From Mesorhizobium sp. LHD-90 (GTDB taxonomy: Bacteria > Pseudomonadota > Alphaproteobacteria > Rhizobiales > Rhizobiaceae), in the NCBI RefSeq assembly GCF_030929505.1, contig NZ_JAVFVV010000024.1:22972-86971 (forward strand): DNA of 64,000 bases. The letters are read 5' to 3'. A program made the position numbers and the translations under genes. Below the pieces are notes generated by a model. It made no database searches. It saw only the letters and a list, made by a program, of their open reading frames with translations, and had not been told where the DNA came from. This document shows, piece after piece, positions 1 through 8,862 of this stretch (the first letter of the stretch is position 1; the number at the start of each line of letters is the position of its first letter).

Positions 1-2
1 TC

Positions 3-683
3 ACCCTGAAATCGGGGCGAGCAATCGACCTGGCCTTTACCTCGCCGGATACGGTCGCCTGGAGCGAGGGTGGAACGGCCGGGGCCGATTGGTACGAAGC
101 ACTGGAGGTCGCGCCCGACGTCTTCTTCATCAACATGACGTTCGCTGCGCGACCGACCGAGGATGAGGCTTTCATCGTCAATACGCGCACCCGCCGCGTG
201 TTGTCGGTACGTGAGCGTGTCCGCGATGCCTCCGAGGCACCGGGCGAGCCGCGGGTTGCGCAGGTCTGGTCGGCTGGCACCCTGGGTGACGCCTCCGTCG
301 TGGCCGAAGGCGGCGAGCCTGCGCCGACGCGCGACCTGATCGGACTGACGGCGCATTACGAATACAGCCCGAACCATGTCTACGAGCATGTCTATCTGAG
401 TTCCGAGCGCTATGCGTGGCAGAACCTTGTCGGCGTGCAGCGCGGCCACGGCGACGTCGATCTGGCGACGACTTGGAAGTTTGCCGAGAATCAGTATGTC
501 TTCGGGTTCCGGGAGTTCATCATCCCGGTCGCGTCCCTGTTCTTCTACAACTGGGAGACGATGCGCTCGACCGGCAAGTTCCTCGGTGTCACCAGCGCGG
601 GAAAGATCGAGAACATGCCTGCCGGCGCGTTCATCGAGAAGAAGTCGTCCGTCGCCTATGCGTCCGGCCGGGCGCCGGTCTGA
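3..683 (+). CDS. MoaF-like protein, 5' end missing
   Basis: The reading frame is already open at the left edge, so the N-terminus is missing; 226 residues are visible. The C-terminal half has the conserved blocks of the MoaF C-terminal domain: DLIGL, YSPNHVYEHVYLSS, RYAWQNLVGVQRG and MRSTGKFLG. MoaF was named from a molybdenum-cofactor gene neighbourhood and is a small beta-barrel family without an established catalytic role. The stop lies 15 nt before the next ATG, so it is probably the upstream member of an operon with the NTF2-like protein and the ABC importer. Its role here, perhaps binding or processing the imported ligand, is inference. Family call is good; function is unknown. Confidence 0.8.
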   Translation, partial: TLKSGRAIDLAFTSPDTVAWSEGGTAGADWYEALEVAPDVFFINMTFAARPTEDEAFIVNTRTRRVLSVRERVRDASEAPGEPRVAQVWSAGTLGDASVVAEGGEPAPTRDLIGLTAHYEYSPNHVYEHVYLSSERYAWQNLVGVQRGHGDVDLATTWKFAENQYVFGFREFIIPVASLFFYNWETMRSTGKFLGVTSAGKIENMPAGAFIEKKSSVAYASGRAPV

Positions 684-698
684 TTGGAGGAGGTGACG

Positions 699-1088
699 AT
701 GAGCGCGAATTACGAAGCGATCAAGGCGCATTATCAGGGGTCCGACCGCAAGGATCTGGCGGCCATGATGGCGCCCATCACGGATCGGACGGCATGGACG
801 GAGATGGCGGGGTTCCCCTATGCTGGCACCTATGTTGGGGCTGACGCCATCGTCGATGGGGTTTTCCGCCGCATCGGCGAGGAATGGGACGGATACACCT
901 TCATGCTCGAAAGACTGGTGGACGGCGACGCCACGATCGTCGGCATCGGCACCTATTCGGGCATTTTCAGGAAGAACGGCAAGCGCATGTCGGCGCGCGT
1001 GGTCCATGTGTGGGACATGGACGGCGGCAAGGTCGTGCGTTTCGAGCAGTTCACGGACACGAAGCTGGTCGCGGACGCGACACGCTGA
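699..1088 (+). CDS. SnoaL/NTF2-like small protein
   Basis: A 129-residue protein with the cone-shaped NTF2/SnoaL pattern: an N-terminal helix (YEAIKAHYQGSDRKDLAAMMAP), a central GTYVGADAIVDGVF segment and a C-terminal sheet ending VVHVWDMDGGKVVRFEQFTDT, typical of the ketosteroid-isomerase-related group. ATG 699 is preferred over TTG 684 because a strong GGAGGAGGT site lies just upstream. Members include isomerases, cyclases, dehalogenation partners and ligand-binding proteins, so the reaction cannot be assigned. It sits between the MoaF-like gene and a periplasmic binding protein and is presumably cotranscribed. Confidence 0.8.
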   Translation: MSANYEAIKAHYQGSDRKDLAAMMAPITDRTAWTEMAGFPYAGTYVGADAIVDGVFRRIGEEWDGYTFMLERLVDGDATIVGIGTYSGIFRKNGKRMSARVVHVWDMDGGKVVRFEQFTDTKLVADATR

Positions 1089-1151
1089 GCGTGCGTTGTG
1101 CATAGGGGCCGGCGAGGCGCTCGCATGCCCGGCCAATCAGGGAGGATGACC

Positions 1152-2345
1152 ATGAGATTCGACTTCAAGGGAATGATCGCAGGACTTGCCCTGTCGACCG
1201 TGCTGACGGCCGCCGTCGCGCAGGCGGCGGAGAACGAGATCGTCATCGGCGCGCCGATCTCGCTCACCGGACCGCTCGCCGGCGACGGCAAGGAGCAGAG
1301 GTGGGCCTATGAACAGGCTGTCGCCGACGTCAACGCGGCGGGCGGCCTTCAGGTCGGCGACAAGAAGCTTCCGGTCCGCCTGGTGATCGCGGATGACGAA
1401 AGTTCCGAAGGCAAGGTCGCCGCCGCACTCGAGAACCTGATCAAGGTACAGAAGGTCGACGCCCTTCTGTCCACGCATTCGGGACCAATGAACGTTGCCG
1501 GCGCCATCGTCGCCGAGAAGTACAAGAAGTTCTATATGATCACCACGGCCTTCCCTTTCGAGTGGCAGCCGCTCAAGGCGAAGTACTCGGCGCTGTTCTT
1601 CTTCCATCCTGGCCCCGGCGCGGAAGTGCCCTTCCAGATCTGGGAAAAACTGCCAGAGGATCAGCGTCCCAAGAATCCGGCCCTGGTCTCGGAGGACACG
1701 CCTGATGGCAAGGGCTTCGGCGGCGCCTTCGTCGGGGCTGCGGAAAAGTACGGCTACAAGTTCGCCGTCAACGATCCATGGACGGTCGGCGCGACCGACT
1801 ACTCCGCGCTGGTCACCAAGCTGAAGGGCGCCAATGTCGATGCGATGCTGGTCTTCGGCTCGCCCGCCGACACCATCACCCTGATGCGCCAGATGAAGGA
1901 GTTGGGCTTCAGCGTACCCTATTTCCACGGATGGAAGGGCACCTGGACCGGCGAGTTCCACGATGCGCTGGGCGCAGACTCCGACTACATTCTGACGGAC
2001 GGCTTCTGGTCGTCGCACTATCCCTACACCGGGTCGAAGGAACTCGGCGAACGGTACGAGAAGGAGTATGGCAAGGACTCAGTCACGGTCGGCGCGTTCT
2101 ATGCCAACGCGCAGGTGCTAGCTCGCGCCATCGAAAAGGCCGGTTCCACCGACGCCGGCAAGATCCATGACGCCATCTTCGGTCAGGAGTTCAAGGACAC
2201 CGTCGTCGGCGACCTGAAATTTGACGAGACGGGCTTTGCCCTGATCCCGAGCGTCGCCACCCAGTGGTGGCAGGGCAAGCACCAACTGATCTTCCCGGAC
2301 GGCGACTGGACCTACAAGCCCGCGCCTGCTTGGGACAAGCGCTAG
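1152..2345 (+). CDS. ABC importer periplasmic binding protein (branched-chain amino acid type)
   Basis: A 397-residue exported receptor of the LivJ/Peripla_BP_6 class. The signal peptide (MRFDFKGMIAGLALSTVLTA...AQA) is followed by IVIGAPISLTGPLAGDGKE, the usual first strand of this fold. ATG 1152 is chosen over ATG 1146 because GGGAGG is then about six bases away. It is followed by two ATPases and two permeases, giving a full LivJGFHM set in the order binding protein, LivG, LivF, LivH, LivM. The ligand is not evident: this superfamily binds amino acids, amides, urea and aromatic acids. MoaF/NTF2 neighbours hint at a non-amino-acid ligand, which is inference. Confidence 0.9.
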   Translation: MRFDFKGMIAGLALSTVLTAAVAQAAENEIVIGAPISLTGPLAGDGKEQRWAYEQAVADVNAAGGLQVGDKKLPVRLVIADDESSEGKVAAALENLIKVQKVDALLSTHSGPMNVAGAIVAEKYKKFYMITTAFPFEWQPLKAKYSALFFFHPGPGAEVPFQIWEKLPEDQRPKNPALVSEDTPDGKGFGGAFVGAAEKYGYKFAVNDPWTVGATDYSALVTKLKGANVDAMLVFGSPADTITLMRQMKELGFSVPYFHGWKGTWTGEFHDALGADSDYILTDGFWSSHYPYTGSKELGERYEKEYGKDSVTVGAFYANAQVLARAIEKAGSTDAGKIHDAIFGQEFKDTVVGDLKFDETGFALIPSVATQWWQGKHQLIFPDGDWTYKPAPAWDKR

Positions 2346-2355
2346 GCGGGGCGGA

Positions 2356-2382
2356 TCGCGTCTCGTCGGCGACCGGACGCGA
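2356..2382 (+). other. Hairpin between binding-protein gene and ATPase gene
   Basis: TCGCGTC and GACGCGA form a 7-bp perfect stem with a 13-nt loop in the 82-nt gap after the binding-protein gene. There is no T tract. Such hairpins commonly stabilise the binding-protein mRNA against 3' decay, giving more receptor than membrane components. That role is inferred. Confidence 0.4.
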
Positions 2383-2427
2383 CCCTTCGTATGGATTTAG
2401 CAGGAATTCGGGCGGCAGGAACGGCAT

Positions 2428-3165
2428 ATGCATGCAGACGAGACGGTTTTGCGCCTCGAGAACGTGCAAAAGAGCTTCGGCGGGCTGGTCGTGCTCGCCA
2501 ACATCGATCTCGCGATCGACCGTGGCGAGCTGGTCGGCCTGATCGGCCCGAACGGCGCCGGCAAGTCAACGCTGTTCAACGTGATCACCGCGATCTACGC
2601 CCCCAGCCGGGGCAAAGTCTGGTTCCGCGACAGCGATATCACCGGCGCGCAGCCGCACCGCATTTGCCGGCTCGGAATCGCCCGTACGTTCCAGCTTGTG
2701 CGCGTTTTCCCGACGATGACCGCCCACGAGAACGTCCTAGTCGGAGCGGTCTACGGGTCCGGCGGCCGCGTTGCCAATGCATCGCAGGCGGCGACCGAGG
2801 CGCTCGACCTGGTCGGACTCTCGGCCAGGCGCGACGTCCGCACCGCGCATTTGACGCTCTCGGACCGACGTCTTCTCGAGATCGCTCGTGCCGTAGCTTC
2901 GCGACCCGCGCTGCTCTTGCTCGACGAGCCGATGGCGGGCCTCAATGCCACGGAGATCAAGCAGATGGTCGACGTGATCCGCCGCACCCGCAACGACATG
3001 GGCATCGCCATCCTGTGGGTGGAGCACAAGGTCGACGCCATCATGAAAGTGTGCAGTCGCGTGGTCGTGCTCGATCACGGGGAAAAGATCGCCGACGGAA
3101 CGCCGCATGAAGTGGCCACCAACCGCAAAGTCATCGAGGCCTACCTTGGCGAACCGTCTTCTTGA
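2428..3165 (+). CDS. ABC importer ATP-binding protein, LivG type
   Basis: A 245-residue cytoplasmic ATPase for the importer of this operon. Walker A is GPNGAGKST at about residues 40-48 and Walker B is LLLLDEP followed by MAGLN. The C-terminus has the LivG-specific WVEHKVDAIMKVCSRVVVLDHG. The ABC signature is altered: where LivG normally has LSYGQ it has LSDRRLLEIARA, so the site made with the LivF subunit is predicted to be asymmetric. It overlaps the start of the next ATPase gene, indicating translational coupling. Confidence 0.9.
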   Translation: MHADETVLRLENVQKSFGGLVVLANIDLAIDRGELVGLIGPNGAGKSTLFNVITAIYAPSRGKVWFRDSDITGAQPHRICRLGIARTFQLVRVFPTMTAHENVLVGAVYGSGGRVANASQAATEALDLVGLSARRDVRTAHLTLSDRRLLEIARAVASRPALLLLDEPMAGLNATEIKQMVDVIRRTRNDMGIAILWVEHKVDAIMKVCSRVVVLDHGEKIADGTPHEVATNRKVIEAYLGEPSS

Positions 3166-3868
3166 GGTGAGCAACCTCTCTGTCGCCTACGGGGACGTCC
3201 GGGCGCTCTGGGGCGTCTCGATCCATGTCGATCAGGGCACGATCGTGGCGATCGTCGGCGCCAACGGCGCCGGCAAGTCCACGTTGTTGCGCGCGATTTC
3301 GGGCATTGTCCGGGCTCAGGAAGGCGAGATCAAACTATCCGACAACTCGCTGGTCGGCCGCCCCCCCGAAGACATCGCGCGGCTGGGCATCGCGCATGTG
3401 CCGGAGGGACGTGGGCTTTTCCGTCACATGACCGTGCTGGAGAATCTCGAACTCGGCGCATTCCAGCCGAAGGCGCGGCCGCGACTCAGGGAGGGCATCG
3501 ACAAGGCCTATGCACTGTTTCCGCGTCTCAAGGAGCGCGCACATCAGAAGGCCGGCTCGCTCAGCGGCGGCGAGCAGCAAATGCTGGCGATCGCGCGCGC
3601 CGTCATGTCGGATCCGGCGCTGCTCATCCTTGACGAGCCGTCGCTGGGGCTCAGTCCGCTGGTCGTGCGGCAGATGTTCACGCTCATCCAGACCCTGCAC
3701 TCCCAGGGCGTCACCATTCTGCTGGTCGAGCAGAACATCCACCAGGCGCTCAAGGTGGCCGACTATGGTTTCGTGCTGAAAACGGGCGAGGTGGCGATGC
3801 AGGGCACCGGCAGGGACCTACTAGCCAATCCGGAAATTCAGAAGGCCTACATGGGCGTGCTGGAGTAG
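3146..3868 (+). CDS. ABC importer ATP-binding protein, LivF type
   Basis: A 240-residue ATPase from TTG 3146 (LANRLLEVSNLSVAYGD), which has a GAGG site seven bases upstream. ATG 3107 is an alternative that would add 13 residues and a 59-nt overlap with the upstream gene. Walker A is GANGAGKST, the signature LSGGEQQMLAIARA is canonical, and Walker B is LLILDEPSLGLSP, the LivF hallmark. The 3' end is three bases from the LivH-type permease gene. Confidence 0.9.
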   Translation: MANRLLEVSNLSVAYGDVRALWGVSIHVDQGTIVAIVGANGAGKSTLLRAISGIVRAQEGEIKLSDNSLVGRPPEDIARLGIAHVPEGRGLFRHMTVLENLELGAFQPKARPRLREGIDKAYALFPRLKERAHQKAGSLSGGEQQMLAIARAVMSDPALLILDEPSLGLSPLVVRQMFTLIQTLHSQGVTILLVEQNIHQALKVADYGFVLKTGEVAMQGTGRDLLANPEIQKAYMGVLE

Positions 3869-3871
3869 TCG

Positions 3872-4765
3872 ATGACCGAGATACCGTCCCTCCAGGTCTT
3901 GCTGCAACTGACCGTCAACGGCATCCTAGGCGGCGCCATGTACGGGGTCGCGGCTGTTGGCCTGAGCCTCATCTTCGGCACAATGCGGCTGATCTTTCTA
4001 GCCCAGGGCGCCATGATCATCCTCGCCGCCTATTTCGTGCGGGCACTTTTCCAGGGGTTGGGCATAGACCCGTTCCTGTCACTTCCAATCGTGATCACGG
4101 TGGGGGCAGGCGTCGGCTGGCTGATCTATCAGGGGCTGTTCCGCCGTGCGGCCGCCATGGAGGATCGCAACGTCTCGCTGCTGATAGCCGTGGGATTGAT
4201 GTTCCTCGTCCAGAACCTGATGACCGTGATCTGGGGCGGCAATACCGCGGGCGTCGTCACCAGCTACACCGCCAGCGGCATCGGTGCGTTCGGCATCCGC
4301 ATGTCGTTCACCCGCTCCATCGGATTTCTCATCGCGATCGCAGGCACGGCTTTGGTGATGTTGTTCCTGAAAAAGACGCTCGTCGGCAAGGCGGTGCGCG
4401 CGGCGTCGGAGGACATGACGTCGGCGGCCCTTCTCGGCATCAGTCCGCATCGCGTCAACGCCATCGCCTTTTCGATCGGTCTGGCGCTGGCGGGCGCCGC
4501 GGGTGTCGCCGTCGCCACGACCTTTCCCTTCAATCCCTTCGCTGGCTTCGTGTTCAGCCTGAAGGCGCTGGTGGCGCTGGCGATCGGCGGCATAGGCAAC
4601 GTCGCGGGCGCGCTTGCCGGCGGTATCATCCTCGGCCTGATCGAAGCCTACGTGCAGTATTTCATCAGCGGCGGCTGGACCAACGCCTTCGGCTACGGCG
4701 TCTTCCTGCTGGTGCTCATGCTGAAGCCCGAGGGTCTGTTCAGCAGGCCGTACAAGAAGGCCTGA
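3872..4765 (+). CDS. ABC importer permease, LivH type
   Basis: A 297-residue inner-membrane protein with about eight hydrophobic segments. LivH features include the N-terminal NGILGGAMYGVAAVGLSLIFG, the cytoplasmic coupling region VRAASEDMTSAALLGISP and the C-terminal LVLMLKPEGLFSRP. It starts three bases after the LivF-type gene and ends three bases before the LivM-type gene. The two permeases form the heterodimeric channel. Confidence 0.92.
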   Translation: MTEIPSLQVLLQLTVNGILGGAMYGVAAVGLSLIFGTMRLIFLAQGAMIILAAYFVRALFQGLGIDPFLSLPIVITVGAGVGWLIYQGLFRRAAAMEDRNVSLLIAVGLMFLVQNLMTVIWGGNTAGVVTSYTASGIGAFGIRMSFTRSIGFLIAIAGTALVMLFLKKTLVGKAVRAASEDMTSAALLGISPHRVNAIAFSIGLALAGAAGVAVATTFPFNPFAGFVFSLKALVALAIGGIGNVAGALAGGIILGLIEAYVQYFISGGWTNAFGYGVFLLVLMLKPEGLFSRPYKKA

Positions 4766-4768
4766 CCG

Positions 4769-5746
4769 ATGTCCAGCAAAGCAGGCGCCCTGATCGCTGC
4801 GGCCCTCGTCCTTGCATTGGCGCTCCTGCCCTTTGTCCCTGGCGCCATCGACCATTACTATTTCAGCCTGCTGTTCTTCGTCTTCATCTACGCCATCATG
4901 GCGCAGGGCTGGAACCTCGTCGCCGGCTATGCCGGGCAGATCAGCCTTGGCCAGCACGCCTTTTTCGCACTCGGCGCCTACACGACGGCGATTCTTTGGA
5001 CCGGCAATTATCTGTGGGGTTCACTCTACGAGACCCATCCGCGCATCTACTATTTCGATCCGGTGACCATGGTGCTCTCGGGTCTCGTCGCGGCCGTCGC
5101 GGCGGCGCTGATCGGCCTGCCGCTGCTCTCCAAGCTGAGAGGTGACTATTTCGCGCTCGGCACCCTAGGCTTCGGCGAGATTGTTCGCGTGCTGCTGATC
5201 AATGGCGGCGACTTCACGGGCGGCGCATTCGGTCTCGTTGCGCCTTCGGGCACTTTCGACACCCTGCTCCCACACTATTGGACTGGCCTTGGCCTGACCG
5301 TCGCCCTCGCTATCGGTATTCACCTGCTGATCAAGTCGCGCTACGGTCTGGCGCTGATCGCTGTGCGCGACGACGAGATGGCAGCCTCCAGCAACGGAGT
5401 GAATGTTCTGCGGACCAAGGTTCTTGCCTTCGCCGGCGGTGCCTTCATTGCCGGGATTTGCGGTAGTCTTTACACCTATTATATCTTCCACGTCGGGCCG
5501 GATTCGGTCCTCAACCTCGACTGGATGCTCTTGCCGTTGATGATGACGGTAGTCGGTGGAACCGGAACGGTGCTCGGTCCAATCATCGGCGCATTCGTCA
5601 TGTACGTGATCTTCGACTTCGCGCGGATCTGGGTGCCGGATTACCATCCGATCATCGCCGGCCTCGCCATCATCTTGGCGATGCTGTTTCTGCCGAACGG
5701 CCTGTCGCGGCTCAAGTTGGGCATCCTCAAGCCGTATTCTCGATAG
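4769..5746 (+). CDS. ABC importer permease, LivM type
   Basis: A 325-residue membrane protein with the LivM motifs GWNLVAGYAGQISLGQHAFF near the N-terminus, LRGDYFALGTLGFGEIVR, and the coupling helix RDDEMAASSNGVNVL. It ends in a hydrophobic stretch plus LFLPNGLSRL, normal for the family. It is the last gene of the first operon; a 45-nt gap separates its stop from the convergent AraC-type gene, with no clear intrinsic terminator. Confidence 0.92.
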   Translation: MSSKAGALIAAALVLALALLPFVPGAIDHYYFSLLFFVFIYAIMAQGWNLVAGYAGQISLGQHAFFALGAYTTAILWTGNYLWGSLYETHPRIYYFDPVTMVLSGLVAAVAAALIGLPLLSKLRGDYFALGTLGFGEIVRVLLINGGDFTGGAFGLVAPSGTFDTLLPHYWTGLGLTVALAIGIHLLIKSRYGLALIAVRDDEMAASSNGVNVLRTKVLAFAGGAFIAGICGSLYTYYIFHVGPDSVLNLDWMLLPLMMTVVGGTGTVLGPIIGAFVMYVIFDFARIWVPDYHPIIAGLAIILAMLFLPNGLSRLKLGILKPYSR

Positions 5747-5791
5747 AACCTGGTTTGGAATGTCGGCTCTGGCCCGCCGGGGCCTGAAGAT

Positions 5792-6748
5792 TCAGTGCAA
5801 GGCGCCGCGCAGCCTCTCACACAACTTGCGCGGCGAAACGCCATAGCGGCTTTTGAAAGCGCGCGAAAAATGGGCGCTCGAATTGAAGCCGCACGCAAAG
5901 GCGATCTCGGAAATGGAGATCGCTCGCCGACCCGGCGAGGTTAGCGCAGCCTTGCTGCGCTCCAGCCGTCGGTCCCAGATGAAGCGCTCCAACGTGGTGC
6001 CTTCGCCCTCGAAAGCCCTGTGCAGGTAGCGCCGCGAGCAGCCCATGTGCTGCGCGATGTCTTCGGTCGAAAGGCTGCTACGCGGAAGATTAGCGTCGAT
6101 ATAGCCGACGATGCGCTCACGCAGAGCCTCCAGTGGCGAGCGGCGGAATTCCGGCGCCATCGGCTTGCCGCGGATGAGCCCGTTGACGAGCTGGACGAGG
6201 CTGTCGCCCACGCGGCGGCAGCCGGCCTCGTCGAGCAGCCGCGTCTCGGTGATCGCCATTTCCATAAGGCCGGAGACGATGCGCGTCAGGCTATCGTCGT
6301 CGGCCGGCAGCGAGATCGGCGCCGCGAGCCTGGTCAGAACTTCGTCTTCGAAGGTCGAGCGCGGTACCTGCAGGATCAACTGGTCGACGTCGCTGATGTT
6401 CTGCAGCGAATAGGTTCGCACAGGATCGTAGATGAGCGCGGCGCGTGGGCCGAGATCAACGGCAACCGACTGCTGCTCGAAACGGCTGCGGCCGCTGCGC
6501 TGAATCAGGATCTTGATCGCGTCCGGATCGAAGCTGCGCCAGAATGCGCGGTCGTTGACCACGATGTGCGCGTTCGCCTTGATTTCCGAGAGCCGGCAGG
6601 CGCCCAGCCGTACCGAGACGAGCTTCGGAACGGAAGGCGCGGGTCCGCGCGTGAAGCGCTGGGAAATCGGTCCGAACAGCATCCGCGACGTCGAATGAAA
6701 GGCTTCGCCGTCGGCTATGCTGACATGGCTTTCAGCGGCAGCAAGCAT
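5792..6748 (-). CDS. AraC family transcriptional regulator
   Basis: A 318-residue regulator with an N-terminal cupin-like sensing region of the AraC_binding_2 kind (SQRFTRGPAP...VNDRAFWRS...LIQRSGRSRFEQ) and a C-terminal double helix-turn-helix (LSTEDIAQHMGCSRRYLHRAF and ISEIAFACGFNSSAHFSRAF, ending RYGVSPRK). ATG 6748 is chosen because GGAGGAAAG lies seven bases before it; an upstream in-frame extension to 6835 has no such site. It is convergent with the importer operon 3-5746 and is the most likely regulator of that operon or of its own promoter. The effector is unknown. Confidence 0.9.
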   Translation of the reverse strand: MLAAAESHVSIADGEAFHSTSRMLFGPISQRFTRGPAPSVPKLVSVRLGACRLSEIKANAHIVVNDRAFWRSFDPDAIKILIQRSGRSRFEQQSVAVDLGPRAALIYDPVRTYSLQNISDVDQLILQVPRSTFEDEVLTRLAAPISLPADDDSLTRIVSGLMEMAITETRLLDEAGCRRVGDSLVQLVNGLIRGKPMAPEFRRSPLEALRERIVGYIDANLPRSSLSTEDIAQHMGCSRRYLHRAFEGEGTTLERFIWDRRLERSKAALTSPGRRAISISEIAFACGFNSSAHFSRAFKSRYGVSPRKLCERLRGALH

Positions 6749-6841
6749 GCGCTTTCCTCCCTGGCGGCTTGTGCTTCCGTCTCCGCGGATTGTAGCACAA
6801 CGGCGGACAGATCGCCCGCCGATCCCGGTCGCCATAAAGTT

Positions 6842-6872
6842 AACACGCTAATGATCTCGCGCGTGTTGTCAA
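6842..6872 (-). promoter_or_regulatory. Candidate promoter/operator of the AraC-type gene
   Basis: Read on the minus strand, a TTGACA -35 hexamer (6867-6872) is followed by a 7-bp inverted repeat AACACGC/GCGTGTT (6842-6848 and 6861-6867) with a 12-nt spacer. No good -10 hexamer follows at 17 nt, so this may be an activated or autoregulated promoter. Position and palindrome are seen; function is inferred. Confidence 0.35.
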
Positions 6873-6887
6873 TTCGGATGGATGATT

Positions 6888-8012
6888 TCACCCTTGAAGG
6901 CCGCGGCTTCGACCGACGATCTCGATCAAGGCTCGGTGATCGATCGCGCTCACCAGCGCACGGTCCCATTGCGTGCCGCCCATCGGCGTGGCGGCGACCA
7001 TCGCATTGATCACCGCTTCCTCGACGCTCTGCACCACCGCCTCATAGACGGGATCCAGGCGCTCGTCGTTGACAATCTCCATGCCGATGAAGGAGTCCGC
7101 CCGGTGGGGCAGGGCTGTTCTATTGCCGACCGAAAAGGCAAGAAAGATGTCACCGGAGCCGTTGCCGCCCACCGTACCGGTCCGTCCAATGCCAAGGGCG
7201 CCACGTCGCGCGATGCGGCTGAGTTGATGCGGCGCGAGCGGCAGGTCCGTGCCGATCACCCCGATGATCGATCCCCGTTCCCCGGTCCCGCCAAACGGGC
7301 GATTGTGGGTGAGATGCCTGCCGACGGGCGTGCCGAGAACGGTAAGCCAGTCGCGGATGCCGAAATTCGCCTGCACCAGCGCGCCGACGGTGAAGGTCTT
7401 GCCGCCCACCTCGACGAGGCGCGAGGCGGTGCCGGTGCCGCCCTTGAATTCGTAGCAGATCATGCCCGTGCCGCCGCCGGTGTTGCCTTCGACAACGGCG
7501 CCTCCTTTTGCGCCGTCCAGCGCCTCCAGCACGTCGTCCTCGATGACCGGCTGTCCGTTGATGTCGTTGAGGAATCCGTCATAGGTCTCCGCGACGACCG
7601 GCATCAGCCACAAGGGGTCGGTGCCGCCATAGGTGCCGGGATAGCGCCGCAGCATCCATTTCACTGCCGCATGATGCGCGATGCCGACGGCATGCGTGTT
7701 GGTGAGCACCACCGGTCCCACGAAATAGCCGCCGTCTGCGATCCAGTGGCTGCCCGTCATTTCGCCGTTGCCGTTGAAACGGTGGATGCCGGCCCAGATC
7801 AGGCTCGGTTCGTCGGCGCCGGCTCCGGGAACAATCGCCGTCACGCCGGTCCGCACCGGCATGTTTCTGGCGGCGCGCGGCTCGTTCTCGATGATTGTCT
7901 TCAGGCCGACGGCCGTGTCCGGGACGTCGGTGATCGCATTGAACGAGCCGGGCGTCCCGTTGAAGGGAAGCCCGAGGTCGCGGGCCCGAGTGGTGGTCCT
8001 TTCGGGGGGCAT
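6888..8012 (-). CDS. P1 family peptidase (DmpA/BapA-type aminopeptidase)
   Basis: A 374-residue N-terminal-nucleophile hydrolase precursor. The opening RDLGLPFNGTPGSFNAITDV and the later GNTGGGTGMICYEFKGGTGTASR and GSGDIFLAFSVGN blocks are characteristic of DmpA/BapA peptidases. These self-cleave before a serine or threonine and remove N-terminal D- or beta-amino acids from small peptides and amides. No signal peptide is visible. It begins ten bases after the PotC-type permease gene with a good GAGGGG site, so it is the last gene of the polyamine-type importer operon. A role in hydrolysing an imported amide or peptide is inferred. Confidence 0.88.
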   Translation of the reverse strand: MPPERTTTRARDLGLPFNGTPGSFNAITDVPDTAVGLKTIIENEPRAARNMPVRTGVTAIVPGAGADEPSLIWAGIHRFNGNGEMTGSHWIADGGYFVGPVVLTNTHAVGIAHHAAVKWMLRRYPGTYGGTDPLWLMPVVAETYDGFLNDINGQPVIEDDVLEALDGAKGGAVVEGNTGGGTGMICYEFKGGTGTASRLVEVGGKTFTVGALVQANFGIRDWLTVLGTPVGRHLTHNRPFGGTGERGSIIGVIGTDLPLAPHQLSRIARRGALGIGRTGTVGGNGSGDIFLAFSVGNRTALPHRADSFIGMEIVNDERLDPVYEAVVQSVEEAVINAMVAATPMGGTQWDRALVSAIDHRALIEIVGRSRGLQG

Positions 8013-8022
8013 GGATCGCCCC

Positions 8023-8853
8023 TCAGCCGCGCCGCGAACGTAGATAGAGGCCGGCGGAAGCGACGGCGAAGGAAAACAGCAGCATCATGACGGCGATCGC
8101 GTTGATCTCGGGTTTGATGCCGCGCCGCAGCATGCCGAAGATGAAGATCGGCAGCGTCTGCGTGTCGACGCCGGAGATGAAATAGGTGATCACCAGATCG
8201 TCCATCGAGATGATGAAGGCGAGCAGCGCGCCGCCGATCACACCCGGCATCGCCTGCGGCAGGATGATGCGCCGGAACGTCACCCAATCGTTGGCGCCGA
8301 GATCCGCCGAGGCGTTTTCGAGCGTTCGGTCCATTCCCGCGAGCCGCGCCGACACCACGATGAAGACGTAGGACGTCAGGAAGCTGCACTGGCCGATGAC
8401 GATCGTCGTGATGCCCAGCGAGAAGCCGACGCTGATGAAGAAGATGAGCAGCGCGATGCCGAGCACGATGTCCGGCATCAGCATCGGCGCGAAGAGCAGC
8501 ACCCGATAGAATTTCTTGCCGAGGAAGTTGAATCGGTAGAGCGCCAGAGCGGTCGCGGTGCCGAGCACGGTGGCGATCGTCGTGGTGAAGGCGGCGACGG
8601 TCAGGCTGTTGCGCACCGCCTTCAGCAGCTGCTCCGTCGATTCGATGTACAGGGCATTCTCGGACGTGACGTTGCGCAGGCCGAAAATCTGCTTGTACCA
8701 GTCGAAGGTGAAGCCCGACCAGCGCATCATGTTCACCGGATCGGCGTTGAAGGAGTAGATCACGATCAACGCGATCGGCAGGTAGATGAAGGCGAAGAAC
8801 AGCGCGGTGTAGGCCGAAAGCGTTCCCGTGCCGATGTTGCGGAGCCATCTCAT
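8023..8853 (-). CDS. ABC importer permease, PotC type
   Basis: A 276-residue inner-membrane permease of the spermidine/putrescine/Fe3+ class, with six hydrophobic segments. It has the EAA coupling loop (ASADLGANDWVTFRRIILPQAMPGVIGG) and the PotC-type N-terminus (YTALFFAFIYLPIALIVIYSFN). Start ATG 8853 is preceded by GAGGTCC. It forms the channel with the PotB-type subunit just upstream. Confidence 0.92.
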   Translation of the reverse strand: MRWLRNIGTGTLSAYTALFFAFIYLPIALIVIYSFNADPVNMMRWSGFTFDWYKQIFGLRNVTSENALYIESTEQLLKAVRNSLTVAAFTTTIATVLGTATALALYRFNFLGKKFYRVLLFAPMLMPDIVLGIALLIFFISVGFSLGITTIVIGQCSFLTSYVFIVVSARLAGMDRTLENASADLGANDWVTFRRIILPQAMPGVIGGALLAFIISMDDLVITYFISGVDTQTLPIFIFGMLRRGIKPEINAIAVMMLLFSFAVASAGLYLRSRRG

Positions 8854-8862
8854 GGTCGGACC

